A DNA stretch of 64,000 nt, from positions 29,200,786-29,264,785 of the forward strand of contig NW_024609837.1 in the NCBI RefSeq assembly GCF_016920785.2, in the 5' to 3' direction. Of this stretch, positions 33,066-42,698 are shown in pieces. A program made the translations under genes and the position numbers. Under the pieces are notes generated by a model that was given only the letters and a program-made list of their open reading frames with translations, searched no databases and was not told where the DNA came from. The stretch's first letter is position 1. Every line of letters starts with the position of its first letter. Source of the DNA: Ixodes scapularis (Eukaryota > Arthropoda > Arachnida > Ixodida > Ixodidae).

Positions 33066-34258
33066 CTTCTGTCGTCGCCTCGCTGGGGGTTCCGCCGTGC
33101 GTTTTGGTTTTCGCCGGCTCTGTCGTAGCGTGCATTGGCTCGCTGAGATTGAGGGATCCTCGTTTCCTCCTGCCTCGCTGCCTCGTTGGGGCGCGAGTCG
33201 GTGGTTCTGAACTGCGGCGTCGGCCGGCTTGTTCGTCTACCGTAGGAGTACGGGTCGAGCGCACGATCAGAGATTGCGTACGTGTCTCGGCCCCGATCTT
33301 CCGCATAGTTTGCGGAATCGTAGCGCCTTGGTGCTCGAGATGGCGTGTCCCCGCTCCACGCGCAGCGCGGTTCGAGGGCCGCTGACGCTGGAGGCGGAGG
33401 CCGGTACGCACGGGCAGCAAGAATGTCTCCCTGAAGGCGCCGGGCCTCGGAGGCGAGCTCGTTCAGATCGCGGAAACGGCTGCCTCGAAGATACGCAGCG
33501 AAAGTCGGGTGGCTTTGGCGTATGACGCGTTCCACTCGCTCTGCATTGGGAGCTGAGGGTTCTGCGAGCTCGAAGAGCTCTTGCATGGCTCGTACGAACT
33601 CCAGCAGGGACTCGTCCGGATGCTGGGTTCGCTGTTCGAGCTCCCGCCGTATCCTTCCCTCGTAGTCGGCGGGAAGGAATTCGCGGCGGAACGCCTCTCG
33701 GAACTGATCGAGCGTTCCGGGTTGGTCACCGACAAGTCGGAACCAGCGGGCGGCTTCGTCGACGAGCGCAATTGGCAGAATGCGCTCAAGTATTTCACGA
33801 TCGGACATTCCCATCGCGCGTTGGTACTTCCGTAAATCGTCAAGGAAGTCCGTAGCGCTCGCTCTGTCTGCGTAACCCCGATAAGTCGGGACGGGAAGTC
33901 GGACCGGAGGTCGTTGGGCCTGTGGTGCGAGTGTTGTCGTTCGGAACGCACCTGTCAGACTCTCAATCACACGTGCCGCGTTTTCGAGCAAGGTGTGATG
34001 AGGCGCCGCAGCGGTTTCTCCATGGGGAGACCGGTAGGCTTCGCTCTGTGCCGGCGGCGGAGCACGTGCGCTCAGGGAAGATCCGGGAGCGATGGCGCCC
34101 GTCCGCAATGGCGTTGGAACCACGCTCGGCTCTTGGGGTGCGTCGTAGGGCGCTTCTCGTTGTAGGGTCGGCATTTCGACTTCCCGTTGAAGTGGGGACC
34201 AAGCGAATGCGTCGGCCGCGGTCGCCAGCGTGAGCAAATCCGAGAAGTCGGTCTGCAT
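32966..34258 (-). CDS. gag: Gypsy Gag
   Basis: A capsid/nucleocapsid precursor that packages the element RNA. It has 430 residues from ATG 34256-34258; an in-frame GTG two codons upstream is less likely. The Retrotrans_gag-type core is residues about 125-270 (FREAFRREFLP, ESLLEFVRAMQELF). An Arg/Asp-rich linker follows, then one CCHC knuckle CFRCNRPGHLARQC near residue 405. The frame is open to TAA at 32966-32968. It overlaps pol by 100 nt in the -1 frame, with a slippery site six codons before the stop. Confidence 0.88.
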   Translation of the reverse strand: MQTDFSDLLTLATAADAFAWSPLQREVEMPTLQREAPYDAPQEPSVVPTPLRTGAIAPGSSLSARAPPPAQSEAYRSPHGETAAAPHHTLLENAARVIESLTGAFRTTTLAPQAQRPPVRLPVPTYRGYADRASATDFLDDLRKYQRAMGMSDREILERILPIALVDEAARWFRLVGDQPGTLDQFREAFRREFLPADYEGRIRRELEQRTQHPDESLLEFVRAMQELFELAEPSAPNAERVERVIRQSHPTFAAYLRGSRFRDLNELASEARRLQGDILAARAYRPPPPASAALEPRCAWSGDTPSRAPRRYDSANYAEDRGRDTYAISDRALDPYSYGRRTSRPTPQFRTTDSRPNEAARQEETRIPQSQRANARYDRAGENQNARRNPQRGDDRRCFRCNRPGHLARQCPKRPNTESHRAGNEQSQR

Positions 34259-34363
34259 TGTCACGGTAAGCGCTGGTTGCGCGAGGACTCGTCACTCGGC
34301 AGCAGTCGCCACACACAGACGTACCAGGGTTCTGGTCGTCAGCCCTTTTGTTGGGCGCAAAAT

Positions 34364-34921
34364 TGTGGTTCTCCTTAGGGCCACTGCCTTTGGGAGTACC
34401 ACGTTCGCGGCGAGACGCTCTACCGCGAAGCGGGTTCGCACTCGCGTGGCATGCTGCTCGTCGAGCGCAAACTGACACCAGTCACGTTGGTAACGGTGAT
34501 AAACTGTTTATTTACAATGAAACAAAATAACAACAACACAGCGGCTATAAGCTGGTGTACGCCGTCGGTGTGGAGATCGCCCACGGCCGAACGGTCGCTC
34601 ACAAATGTACAAACGACGGGGTAAACGCTCACCGGTGCGCCGGAAGGTTCCCCGTTGTCGCCGCCGCCGAATCCCAGGAAGAAGAGCGAAGCGAGACTGC
34701 TGTCCGCTGGTTTTAAGATAACGGCGGAGGCGAAGTGGCCAATCAAGGAGCGACACGTCGATCTCCTTTGTGCGGGGGTTCGTTACGGAAATCGCCCCAA
34801 ACGGGAGAGGAGGAAGCCACTCACAGTGGTAAGCAGCGCCACCTCTCGCTACGCCAGCGCGGCCGCCACGGCGCTCCAAAACGCTGACGCGACAGAATGT
34901 TGAGGGATCACAATCCCCACA
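34364..34921 (-). repeat. 5' LTR
   Basis: 558 bp, TGTGGGGATTG... to ...GAACCACA on minus. An aataaa signal (gtaaataaacag on minus) lies in the second half. The stretch just inside, ttttgcgcccaac on minus, is where a primer-binding site is expected but does not begin with TGG, so I do not name the tRNA. Confidence 0.85.
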
Positions 34922-34925
34922 CCTT

Positions 34926-36059
34926 ACAGTAACATGGCAGAGCCTTTCTCATGTGTCAGGGCTCAAACACTGCCACAGGCCAGGCGCACCATGAAAAAAA
35001 GAAAAGAAAAAATTGGAACAGCGGCAAACAAAATTCTATCAAGTCTTACACCTCTTGTAATAATCATAATTAATACTGATGTAATCGTGCTCATGTCATA
35101 TTGAGTAGTGCGGGTATAATAAAAAAAAATCATTTTTGACGTCGGTTTTAAGCTCGAGTGACTTTTAGGGTGAGATGGCAGGAAATATCAACCAATGCTG
35201 TTAAGCAGCTCGTTTCGATACAGGGCCTAAGTACACCGTGTGCATACGCAAGCATTCTTTTAATGGGAACAAATGCTCATGAGAGGATCTTCATGTTTGC
35301 TGTGTTACTCCACCGTCCTGGTGCATGAGTCAACATCTCAACATGAGTTTCTGTATATAATCGTAAATTGCTTTACTCGCACGTTCATATTAAGTAAAAT
35401 GTTCATCACCATTTGATGGAGCATCACGAGGCAGCAAGTCTAATTGTGTTAAAGATGCATAATTCGCAGAAAAATCACAAACTTTGAATTCGCTAAGGTA
35501 AAGGCTGTGTTATTCTTTGTACTTCCACGTGTTTTAGTTGTAGCAGTAGTAGAAGTACAAGTAGTAGTAGTTGCATTAGTAGCTCTTTTAGTAGGAATGT
35601 TGCTATAGTAGCTTTTGCAATAGTTGGTGTTGCAATAGTTACAGCTAAAATAGCTGTGGAAGTAGTAGTCGTTGCAGCAGTTACTGCGGTATTTCCAGTA
35701 GCTGCTCTGCCCCCGCTCCCAGACAAAAGTTTAACGCGCATCTCGTAGACTGTAGAGTCCACACCTTTTCTGACGCGACATAGCTACATCGCAGCTATAT
35801 AACATCCCTGACATCCCCGACATTGTACGATGACAGGGGTTATGGCAGCATTGACGCGTGAAGTTGTGCTCAAGGTCGTGCACAAGGTCGTTTTCAAGCT
35901 TCTTTAGGACTACGCAACCTTTAGCCCTAGCTGGAACAGCCCAGTGAGTTTGCACCAGGAAGGTGCCACGTGGGGAATTTCTGCTCAACGATCGGCTTCT
36001 GGGCCCGTTTGCTCGAAGCGCTAACCGCGGCTAAAGTTAGCCGCAGTACCTAGGAGAGG
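34926..36059. other. Unit A backbone after the retrotransposon
   Basis: It continues the sequence interrupted at 27147. There is no supported gene. Near 36025-36050 ctaaccgcggctaaagttagccgcag can fold into a short hairpin. Counterpart: 53719-54839. Confidence 0.5.
35535..35710. repeat. Degenerate GTA/GTT/GCA triplet repeat (unit A)
   Basis: Reiterated gtagtagtag, gttgcag and gcaatagttg triplets. The minus frame reads Thr/Ala/Leu runs, a by-product of the triplets. Confidence 0.75.
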
Positions 36060-36520
36060 GATTTTGAAATCACGTGACTGGCTCGATAGGAATGCGGGGA
36101 AACATGGCGGTGCCCCGGCGAGTGAGCGCCGCTCGCTTGGAACTAATATGTCGTGTGGGAGCCTCTGGCTCCCTTTCCCTGATCCGGCCTTCGGGCCGCG
36201 GGCGCGACGTCGGAAGCCACTTGGCTTCCGACCGGAGCGTACCTTATCGTGGCAAGGAGAGGCAGCCATCTTGGTTGTCTACTCTCGCCACTCCTCCGTC
36301 CGCGTCCCTCCCTCTGGGGGACGTAGGGAACTTCCCTTTGGCGGGCTCGCCCGCCCCTCCAGGGACGAGGCTGGAGCCGCCAGGGAGAGAAGGAGAGAGA
36401 GAGCGGGTCCTCTGGCCGCTCGGAGAAGGGACTGTTCTGCTGGACTTGAAACTGTTCGGACGTGCGGCCACGCACTCTGCTGCCCCACCTCCGTCCAGGC
36501 TCTCGGGAAAGTGCGGCAAG
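36060..36520 (+). promoter_or_regulatory. CpG-rich promoter and putative first exon, end of unit A
   Basis: GC- and CpG-rich sequence in an AT-rich setting, with cacgtg (E-box, 36071), a gccatctt motif (36266, YY1-like) and no TATA box. It ends gcggcaag|gtaagg, a strong 5' splice-site match with GT at 36521. This looks like a host TATA-less promoter with exon 1. Which gene it belongs to cannot be seen, because the true continuation is not in the window. Eight to sixteen bp past the donor the sequence switches to the gypsy pol tail of unit B. Confidence 0.6.
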
Positions 36521-36817
36521 GTAAGGACAACCTCTCAGAGTCCTGCTCAGAGGCCACGGTCGTATGTCGTCCAGACGCCCAGCGGTGTTCTCGTGCGAAA
36601 CCGCAGACACCTCGTCCCCTGCAGCAGCACTCCATCTTCTGCAACTCCTCAAACAACTGACGAATCGGCAGCTCTGCAGCAGGCTTCCGAGGACAGCGAC
36701 AGCGGCGGAGCACCTCTTGCATCTCTGCGAGCACCTCCAGCTTCTCCAGGGACTTCACGACCGCGCTACTCCCGTTATGGACGGCGTGTGATTACCCCTA
36801 AACGACTGAACTTGTAG
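36092..36817 (+). CDS. Chimeric ORF: exon-like leader fused to gypsy pol tail (doubtful)
   Basis: A 241-codon frame runs from ATG 36092 through the unit junction into the last 93 codons of gypsy pol (RSYVVQTPSGVLVRNRR to PKRLNL). The leader part is Arg/Pro/Gly-rich without a domain and overlaps open frames in all registers, as expected for GC-rich DNA. The unit C version keeps the fused frame (to 55606) but has a frameshift near its start. It is a by-product of the duplication join; translation is unproven. Confidence 0.25.
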   Translation: MRGNMAVPRRVSAARLELICRVGASGSLSLIRPSGRGRDVGSHLASDRSVPYRGKERQPSWLSTLATPPSASLPLGDVGNFPLAGSPAPPGTRLEPPGREGERERVLWPLGEGTVLLDLKLFGRAATHSAAPPPSRLSGKCGKVRTTSQSPAQRPRSYVVQTPSGVLVRNRRHLVPCSSTPSSATPQTTDESAALQQASEDSDSGGAPLASLRAPPASPGTSRPRYSRYGRRVITPKRLNL

Positions 36818-37002
36818 GGCATGTTCTTTTTGTTCTGCTGTGCATAGAGCAGGACTATCCTGAGCATATTTCTGTTGCTCTTGTGTATTTAGGCGTTGCT
36901 TCTCTTTACGGACTGGGGTGCGTAAAGTCTGCCAAAGGTTTCATCGTAAGGCTTTCTTTTAAGCTTCTAAGTTTCGTAAGCATAGGGCTCCCGAAGGGGG
37001 GA

Positions 37003-37208
37003 TGTAGAGGACGCTAGTGTAGCGACAGAACAACTATGAATCGTGGCGCCACCTTCGGGTTCTGCAATGGTGTATTTAAACAATGTGCGGAATAAACCGG
37101 GGGCTTTTTTCTCAACCGAACCACGTGGCTGGCGGGTCCACTCACTCTCGGCCGCCTCGGCCGCTCGCGCCTGATCCTTGCGCGCTCGAGCCTTCTTCAG
37201 GTGGTGCA
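37003..37208 (+). repeat. LTR of the mag-like gypsy element (unit B)
   Basis: Counterpart of 10759-10964, uninterrupted; preceded by the pol tail 36538-36817 and the same purine tract. Confidence 0.6.
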
Positions 37209-37800
37209 GCATGTGTCAGCGTGGCCTCAATTGATTTACTGGACAAGGAGCGTGCATTCCTCAATGACGCGGCCTGGCACCGGGTTGGCTAGTGGTGGAG
37301 CAAAATCAGAAACTCGGATGGTATAAAAGTGTCATTTCACGTAATAAAATCAGTTGTTAGTAGCGCACTGTGCTGTCTGTTTCTCGCCTCTTTGTCCCTG
37401 TTTTTTGAGCGCTAAATTGTATTCCAAATTCCAAAACCAACTAGCCCAACAATCTACTCGACCGGGGTAAGAATTGTATCCACTGGTAGCCCTACCGGTC
37501 CGTGTCCTTGTAAGGTGAACGTTCCCACAAAGGGGCAAAGATTGCGGAGCTGGTCAGGGGCGATCGCAGAGGTGCAAAAACACGTCCGAACGGGGCGCGT
37601 GACTTCGTCTTTTTTCTCAGAAATGTATAAGAACCCCGCGGCAGCACAAGGTGTTAGGCCAATGTTGGAAGAGCATTGGCAAAAAAAGCTCCAATGATAA
37701 TCCACTTTAATCAATCTACTCCCAATATTGTCTATGCCATTATATAGAATCTTCAGTGATGGCCCAGTTTCTCCAATGACCCACCAATATTGGAAGCACA

Positions 37801-37982
37801 TTGGCATGAAATGGGCAATCTTGGTCTGTCAGTTCTATTCGCTTGCGAATATTGGATGAACACTGGACAAACATGGGCAATGTTGGCCTGACAGTTACAT
37901 TGGCTTGCGAATATTGGATGAACACTGGTATGAAATGGGCAATCTTGGCCTGTCAGTTCCATTGGCTTGCGAATATTTGATG
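37801..37982. repeat. 62-bp minisatellite (unit B)
   Basis: Same array as at 11557 with the same register; the units start at 37841, 37903 and 37965. Confidence 0.85.
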
Positions 37983-38189
37983 GTTGAAATTGCTCGAGCG
38001 CTTGTCAATTTTATTTTATTTTGTCCAAGCGCCATTCAGGTGCTTTCCTGCAAAGCAAACAAGACAATAAAAAGGTACAGAACTAAATGACAACGTTTTG
38101 CTCCTTCAATGTGCATATTTAGGAGTCGCCAGCGATATGGGCTCATCAAGACCGCCAACTGGATAAAAAAGGAAAACGATGTCCGCGTT

Positions 38190-38226
38190 ATAGAGTCAAC
38201 ATAATAGATTATTATGTTGACTCTAT
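38190..38226. repeat. Perfect hairpin, 17-bp arms (unit B)
   Basis: Same hairpin as at 11946; both arms intact. Confidence 0.9.
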
Positions 38227-38715
38227 GATCTCGACAGAAAAGCTTCGTACCCTAACTACGGGCCTGTGGACTGCACCTCGTGTCACGTGAAGAACTTCTT
38301 TGCGATTGACTCGAACGAGACACTATTCTGAAATGTGGTTATACAATGACGGCTCTCTGACTTTACGGCAGTACTGGTGCCACAATAAGAGCCCTAATGC
38401 CTCCTACATTGCGCCAAGGCACTGATAGCAGACGACAATGTTGGTCTTGAATTAGAGTCTATCCGTATTGTCTAGCCGAATGTTGTTCTTGATTTAGACT
38501 CTAAACCTTTTTTCCGCATTTGGTTTATTGTTCTCATTTTAATTTTGACATTAGGCTCCGAGCTGATGTCGATGCTTCGTGTCTGTCAGTTCCTTTTCGT
38601 CCTCTTGCTGTAGAGTTATTATGTCTAAGCAATCCCTACTACATTGGTTTTTGGAAACCCGGATAGCAAATACCAGCAGAGACAAACGGAAGAATTCGAG
38701 AGAGAGAGGTGTACC

Positions 38716-38734
38716 GGGGGGGGGGGGGGGGGGG
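38716..38734 (+). repeat. Poly-G run, 19 nt (unit B)
   Basis: Counterpart of the run at 12472. Confidence 0.95.
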
Positions 38735-39952
38735 CATCTTCGCCATCCACGCTACCGTATACTGGAATCGGCAAGAACGGTGGTTGTAAAGTTCCGATCA
38801 CCAGCAGCGCATTTCGTCGTAGTGCCAAGTGCGATCTTCAACATGCGGATTGCCAAGACCATGGATATTCTTTCGGCAGCGCTTACACACCGGTGATCTT
38901 CCTTTGTTGTGGCCATACATGTAACCACTAGCTTCGACGAACCGAAGACACGACGGACCGCCTTCTCTTCCATGTGAGTGACAAGGAGAGGTCCTCCTGA
39001 CCATTGGGGATAGGTATCCTTGCTACGCAATGTACGTTTTGTCACTATCCGATGAGTTTGAACCGTGTCGAACTCTGTGCCAGAAATCTCCGACGAGTTC
39101 AACGTGTAATCCACAGCGATCGGCCCGAGAGGCCCTGTACAGCGCTATTTGTGAGTGCTTTTTTATTCTAATAGACCGTGAGAGACGTTCTGATTTGTTA
39201 TTTCTGTGTTCGGAGTCATTTTTATTTCATTTTTCTTGTTAAAATATGGCTGTCTTTCTGGCGGTAGATGTGTGCTGTAGTAAAACGTCCTCGCGGTATG
39301 TCCAAAGCCGAATACCAAAGAGCGTTGAGTAGTTCTTATTTTCCAAGGTTCGGCTTGTTGGGTGCGAGAGGAGTGTCAGTTATATCACCGCGCTCTGCGA
39401 GTGTAATTGACAGTATTTGTCTTTACACGACAATCTATTTTATTTTATATGCGTGATTTATTTTAAATTCTTGATTGAATCAAGCATCAAGTTCTGTTCA
39501 ACTGTCACGTTCGAACGTATAATGGGGTATTTATTGAACTGTTAATTTAGTAGCGCGTTTGACACTGGTGAACTGAAGAGGAAGGACAGCGGTTGGATTT
39601 ATAAATTGTAAATATAATGGGGGCAATAGGGGTACAATTATAACTACATATTTCCGTGCCGCAAATACCGTAACTCCTGAAAACGTTTTCTTTTTTTTTT
39701 CAAATTAACGTAGAAATATTGGTGTGAACTTAAATGGCGAGATTGTAATTCTTAAGACTTCTTAAAGCTTGATGAAAGTTTGAGGGACGCCATGATGTTG
39801 CAAGAGTAGAGCTAAGAAATTTATGACATAACCTTCGTACTATTTGATTAATTTTTTAAATCACTATAAATATTTTAATCTAGATCGATCGAGCTCTGAG
39901 TAAGGACAAGTCGGACGAACAAAACAATAGTAAACGCCTGGGCCGTCGTAGC

Positions 39953-40058
39953 GTCTCAGCTGAAACGCGGGGAAAGAAAGCACTGTCAAACCTCGTCTCA
40001 AGACGCTCGCGCTTCCCAGCCTTTACAGTGCTTTCTTTCGCCCAGTCTCGGCTGAGAC
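39953..40058. repeat. Imperfect hairpin, 34-bp arms (unit B)
   Basis: Counterpart of 13711-13816, with compensated and uncompensated single-base differences. Confidence 0.75.
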
Positions 40059-40833
40059 ACTGATTCCAGCAAGCCGGTCCCGGTGTCTCACCTGCGCATC
40101 TATATATTTATTTTAGAAGGGAGTGCTAACTTTTTTACATACAAAATAACGAAAAATAATTCACTGGAAAAGAAAGCTTATAATATAGAAAAGTAAACAT
40201 AAAAATGTCTTTAGGCCCTTCCGAGATTTTATGCTTGAAGAGCAACTGAGCCGATTAATTGAATAGTTAATTAAAGGGTGGCGATTAATCATGAAGCTAT
40301 GTTTCATTTTGATATTCATTATTGACTAAGTAAGAGACATCTAAGCCTCTGAAACCCTTCACCTGAATCCAAACCCCCGCTTCTGTTTCTTTCAGAATCG
40401 TGTGGCCAGGCCCCTGCGTGGAATCCCTTTGCTCAGCCCTTTGCCCAGCCCTTCGCCCAGCCCTCTGCACTGTCTACTACCGAGCCTGCCGCCGACCCTG
40501 CCGCCGAGTCTGCCTAGGTCCCCCTAGTTGCACAATGTTTTATATCTTTTTATTCGATTTAAATAAATTATTAACTGTCAAACGTTATGAACAATTCATT
40601 TGCATGCTTTAATGATTTCTAAAGTGTCCAAATATGGTAAAATTGCTGCATTTATTAGATGTTAGTATTAGAAAGAAAACAGTGCTTGGGGGAAAAGGGC
40701 GAGGGACTAGCTTGGTTCTCTTCACTCTTTTTGTGACGCTGGTTAGAGCTACAAAATGGCATCCAATAATGGCATAGACAAGAATGCAAAAAAGACTCCA
40801 GTGTATTAGACTGGATGCCTATATTGAAATAGC

Positions 40834-41108
40834 CAACGTTTAAGCCAATGTTGGAAGAGCCAATGTGTAAGGCGCTGGATGCCAATGTTGGTTCGGCAAA
40901 CGGTGAAACCTCTATGCCAATATTGGATAAAAAAGCGCAAACCACGTTGGTCCAACGTGGGCTTGAACGTTGGAAAACCAGTGGTAGAACATTGGCACCA
41001 ATGTTGGACCACCATTGGATCGGGTGGCGTTTTCGAAAATGCCAACGTCAGACCAATATTGGGACCCTTTTTTGCGAACATTGGCCCAACGGAGGTCCAA
41101 CAATGGTG
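40834..41108. repeat. Array of CCAAT/ATTGG half-palindromes (unit B)
   Basis: Counterpart of 14581-14855 with nearly the same motif order. Confidence 0.7.
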
Positions 41109-41576
41109 TGCTGCCTGGGCCGAATCGGACTCCCGAATCATTCATGACAATGTTTGCAGGCGCGAGGTCAGTTTCCAAAATGCTTATGCAAATAATATCT
41201 GAAGTAAAACCAACAAGAAATTAACTTGAAAATAATACAAAGATACAAATATTCGACAGTACTAAAAAAGACGTAAAACATTGGGGAAAAAAACTTCATG
41301 GACAATTAAAATTCCCAACCTCGGCTAAAAGTTAAAGTTCAATTTTTCTCTTTTTTTTTTTTTTAATGCTGGCATGTTTGTGATATTGTGTTTTGTTCGC
41401 ACCGCAAACGGCACTACACGGCGTCGTTGAAGCAGGCTTCAAAGAGGATTGTCTCTCAGCCCGCAGTGCAAGCAACAAAAAAACAAACAATGCGACACTA
41501 TTTTTCTTTTGTGCGTGCCTGTGCTAGGCCACTTGTGAGAGCGCTGATGCTTTCAGAGGTTCCGTCGGCGCCGCAA

Positions 41577-41757
41577 ACTCTCGCAAAAGTGATTGTAATT
41601 GCGCCTGAAATTTAGCAATTACTGACGCTAGAAAGTAATTAAACTACAATTACAATTTCCTTTAGCCAAAAGTACTTAATTACAATTACAAATCAACAGA
41701 AAATTAATTAAATTACAGCAATTCAATTACTCTAGTTGAATTGCTACCCAAGTATGC
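41577..41757. repeat. (T)GTAATTGTAATT-rich stretch (unit B)
   Basis: Counterpart of 15320-15500. Confidence 0.45.
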
Positions 41758-41888
41758 TGTGAAGGCATCCGAGCCCCGATTTTGACGTACCAGACAGAGA
41801 GTGTGGCACGCACAGCAGAGCAACAAAGCATGTTCAGAAGAAGTTCCACAGCCCAGAAGACAAAGATGGCAGCCCGCCGAAGGCGACT

Positions 41889-41917
41889 TCTGCAAAGGTC
41901 TATGTTAGATTTGTGGC
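41889..41917. other. Empty site of the CR1-like LINE (unit B)
   Basis: ctgcaaaggtctatgtt is followed by agatttgtggccg without interruption, giving the pre-insertion state of 15633-19985. Confidence 0.9.
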
Positions 41918-42404
41918 CGAAACACCATATCTGGCAAAGCACTTTATTGCGAGGTTCAACACTGGCAGCGTCATGACCAACTCGATGTCTGGTACATCAA
42001 ATCGGGGCTCAATATATACAGATAAGATACACCCGACGCAGGCACACAGCGCTGTGACGTCAGACATAAAAGCGCATACTTCATGGTATGCTGTTATCAG
42101 ATACGCGCAGATACGAAAGTCTATAACAGTTATTTTACATGGGGCATGTTTAATTCACAGGATAAGATCACGCGCCGCTGCTGATTTTGGGCACTCCGGT
42201 TAACCCTTGAATCTTGTGTTTCTTGTTAACAGACGTGTTTCACAACGATACGAAAAATTGTAATGAGAAACAATAGAGAGTTTTAGTAGACCGTTTTCGC
42301 TTTCCCGCTCCGCTCTCTGGAAAGCGGAGTCGCCATCGCGCATGCGCGACCCGCTCTGGGATTTGAGCGTCTAGCGTCAGCTCCGCTATCGTCGCCATTT
42401 TAAG

Positions 42405-42698
42405 ATGTACGTTCCACTCTCAGTAAAGGTTCACAAGATGGTGTTTTTCTGGAAAGGTGGGTGCTCACTATTTGAAATCATTCTTGGGAGCGCGCTTGAC
42501 CGTTATGAACCTGGCTGCACTAAGATGGCTGCGCAGACTTTGTTTGAAAAGGCGTCCCCCAGAAAACGTTTCACGGTGGTCAAGAACCTCTGGCTGCTTC
42601 GAGAAATCGCTGGCCGCAATCCTTTCACGGCCCCTGAACGGTGGGAACAGGTGCTGCCTTGTCTAAGCCAGCGGGCTCGATTTTTCTATGCGAGATGA
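42405..42698 (+). pseudogene. SANT/Myb-like DNA-binding protein fragment of the Harbinger element
   Basis: The stretch KNLWLLREIAGRNPFTAPERW resembles the LLREVxxxNPFxxPxRW family, which I recall as a multicopy trihelical DNA-binding domain in ticks and other animals. Harbinger elements use such a partner to bring the transposase to DNA. The frame ends at 42698 soon after the first helices (CLSQRARFFYAR), so the protein is truncated. An upstream ATG at 42405 is in frame, but the first 40 residues look non-conserved. Confidence 0.6.

Larger units (their letters stand above)
27148..34921 (-). mobile_element. Ty3/gypsy LTR retrotransposon carrying a captured tyrosine-kinase fragment
   Basis: It is 7.8 kb, transcribed on minus: 5' LTR 34921-34364, gag, pol, kinase fragment, purine tract 28189-28176, 3' LTR 28175-27148. 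The target duplication cctt stands at 27144-27147 and 34922-34925, and unit B shows the empty site (ttaccttacagt near 53714). The LTRs run TG...CA. I count about nine base differences over the ~558 shared bp, besides two extra blocks in the 3' LTR. Gag is open; pol has lesions. The copy therefore looks non-autonomous now but was mobile after the tandem duplication or its fixation. Confidence 0.9.
10294..36537. repeat. Tandem segmental-duplication unit A
   Basis: The unit runs from gagtcctgctcag inside the gypsy pol tail to the same point at 36538. It shares its backbone with units B and C at a few differences per 100 bp by eye. Its length is 26,244 bp, of which about 12.1 kb is private insertions (the CR1-like LINE and the LTR retrotransposon), leaving about 14.2 kb of backbone. 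The left edge is continuous with gypsy pol, so this is the array's left end. Confidence 0.9.

Noticed and set aside
29317..34264. Many plus-strand ORFs opposite gag and pol
   Set aside because: They are mirror frames of GC-rich coding sequence on minus, with no motifs of their own.
35493..35762. Thr/Ala/Leu-rich 89-residue protein on minus (also 54281-54550)
   Set aside because: It is a translation of degenerate triplet repeats.
36143..36758. Long overlapping ORFs on plus and minus in the CpG-rich stretch (also 54932-55547)
   Set aside because: Open frames in nearly all registers reflect composition. Only the plus chimeric frame was listed, at low confidence, because it crosses the unit join.
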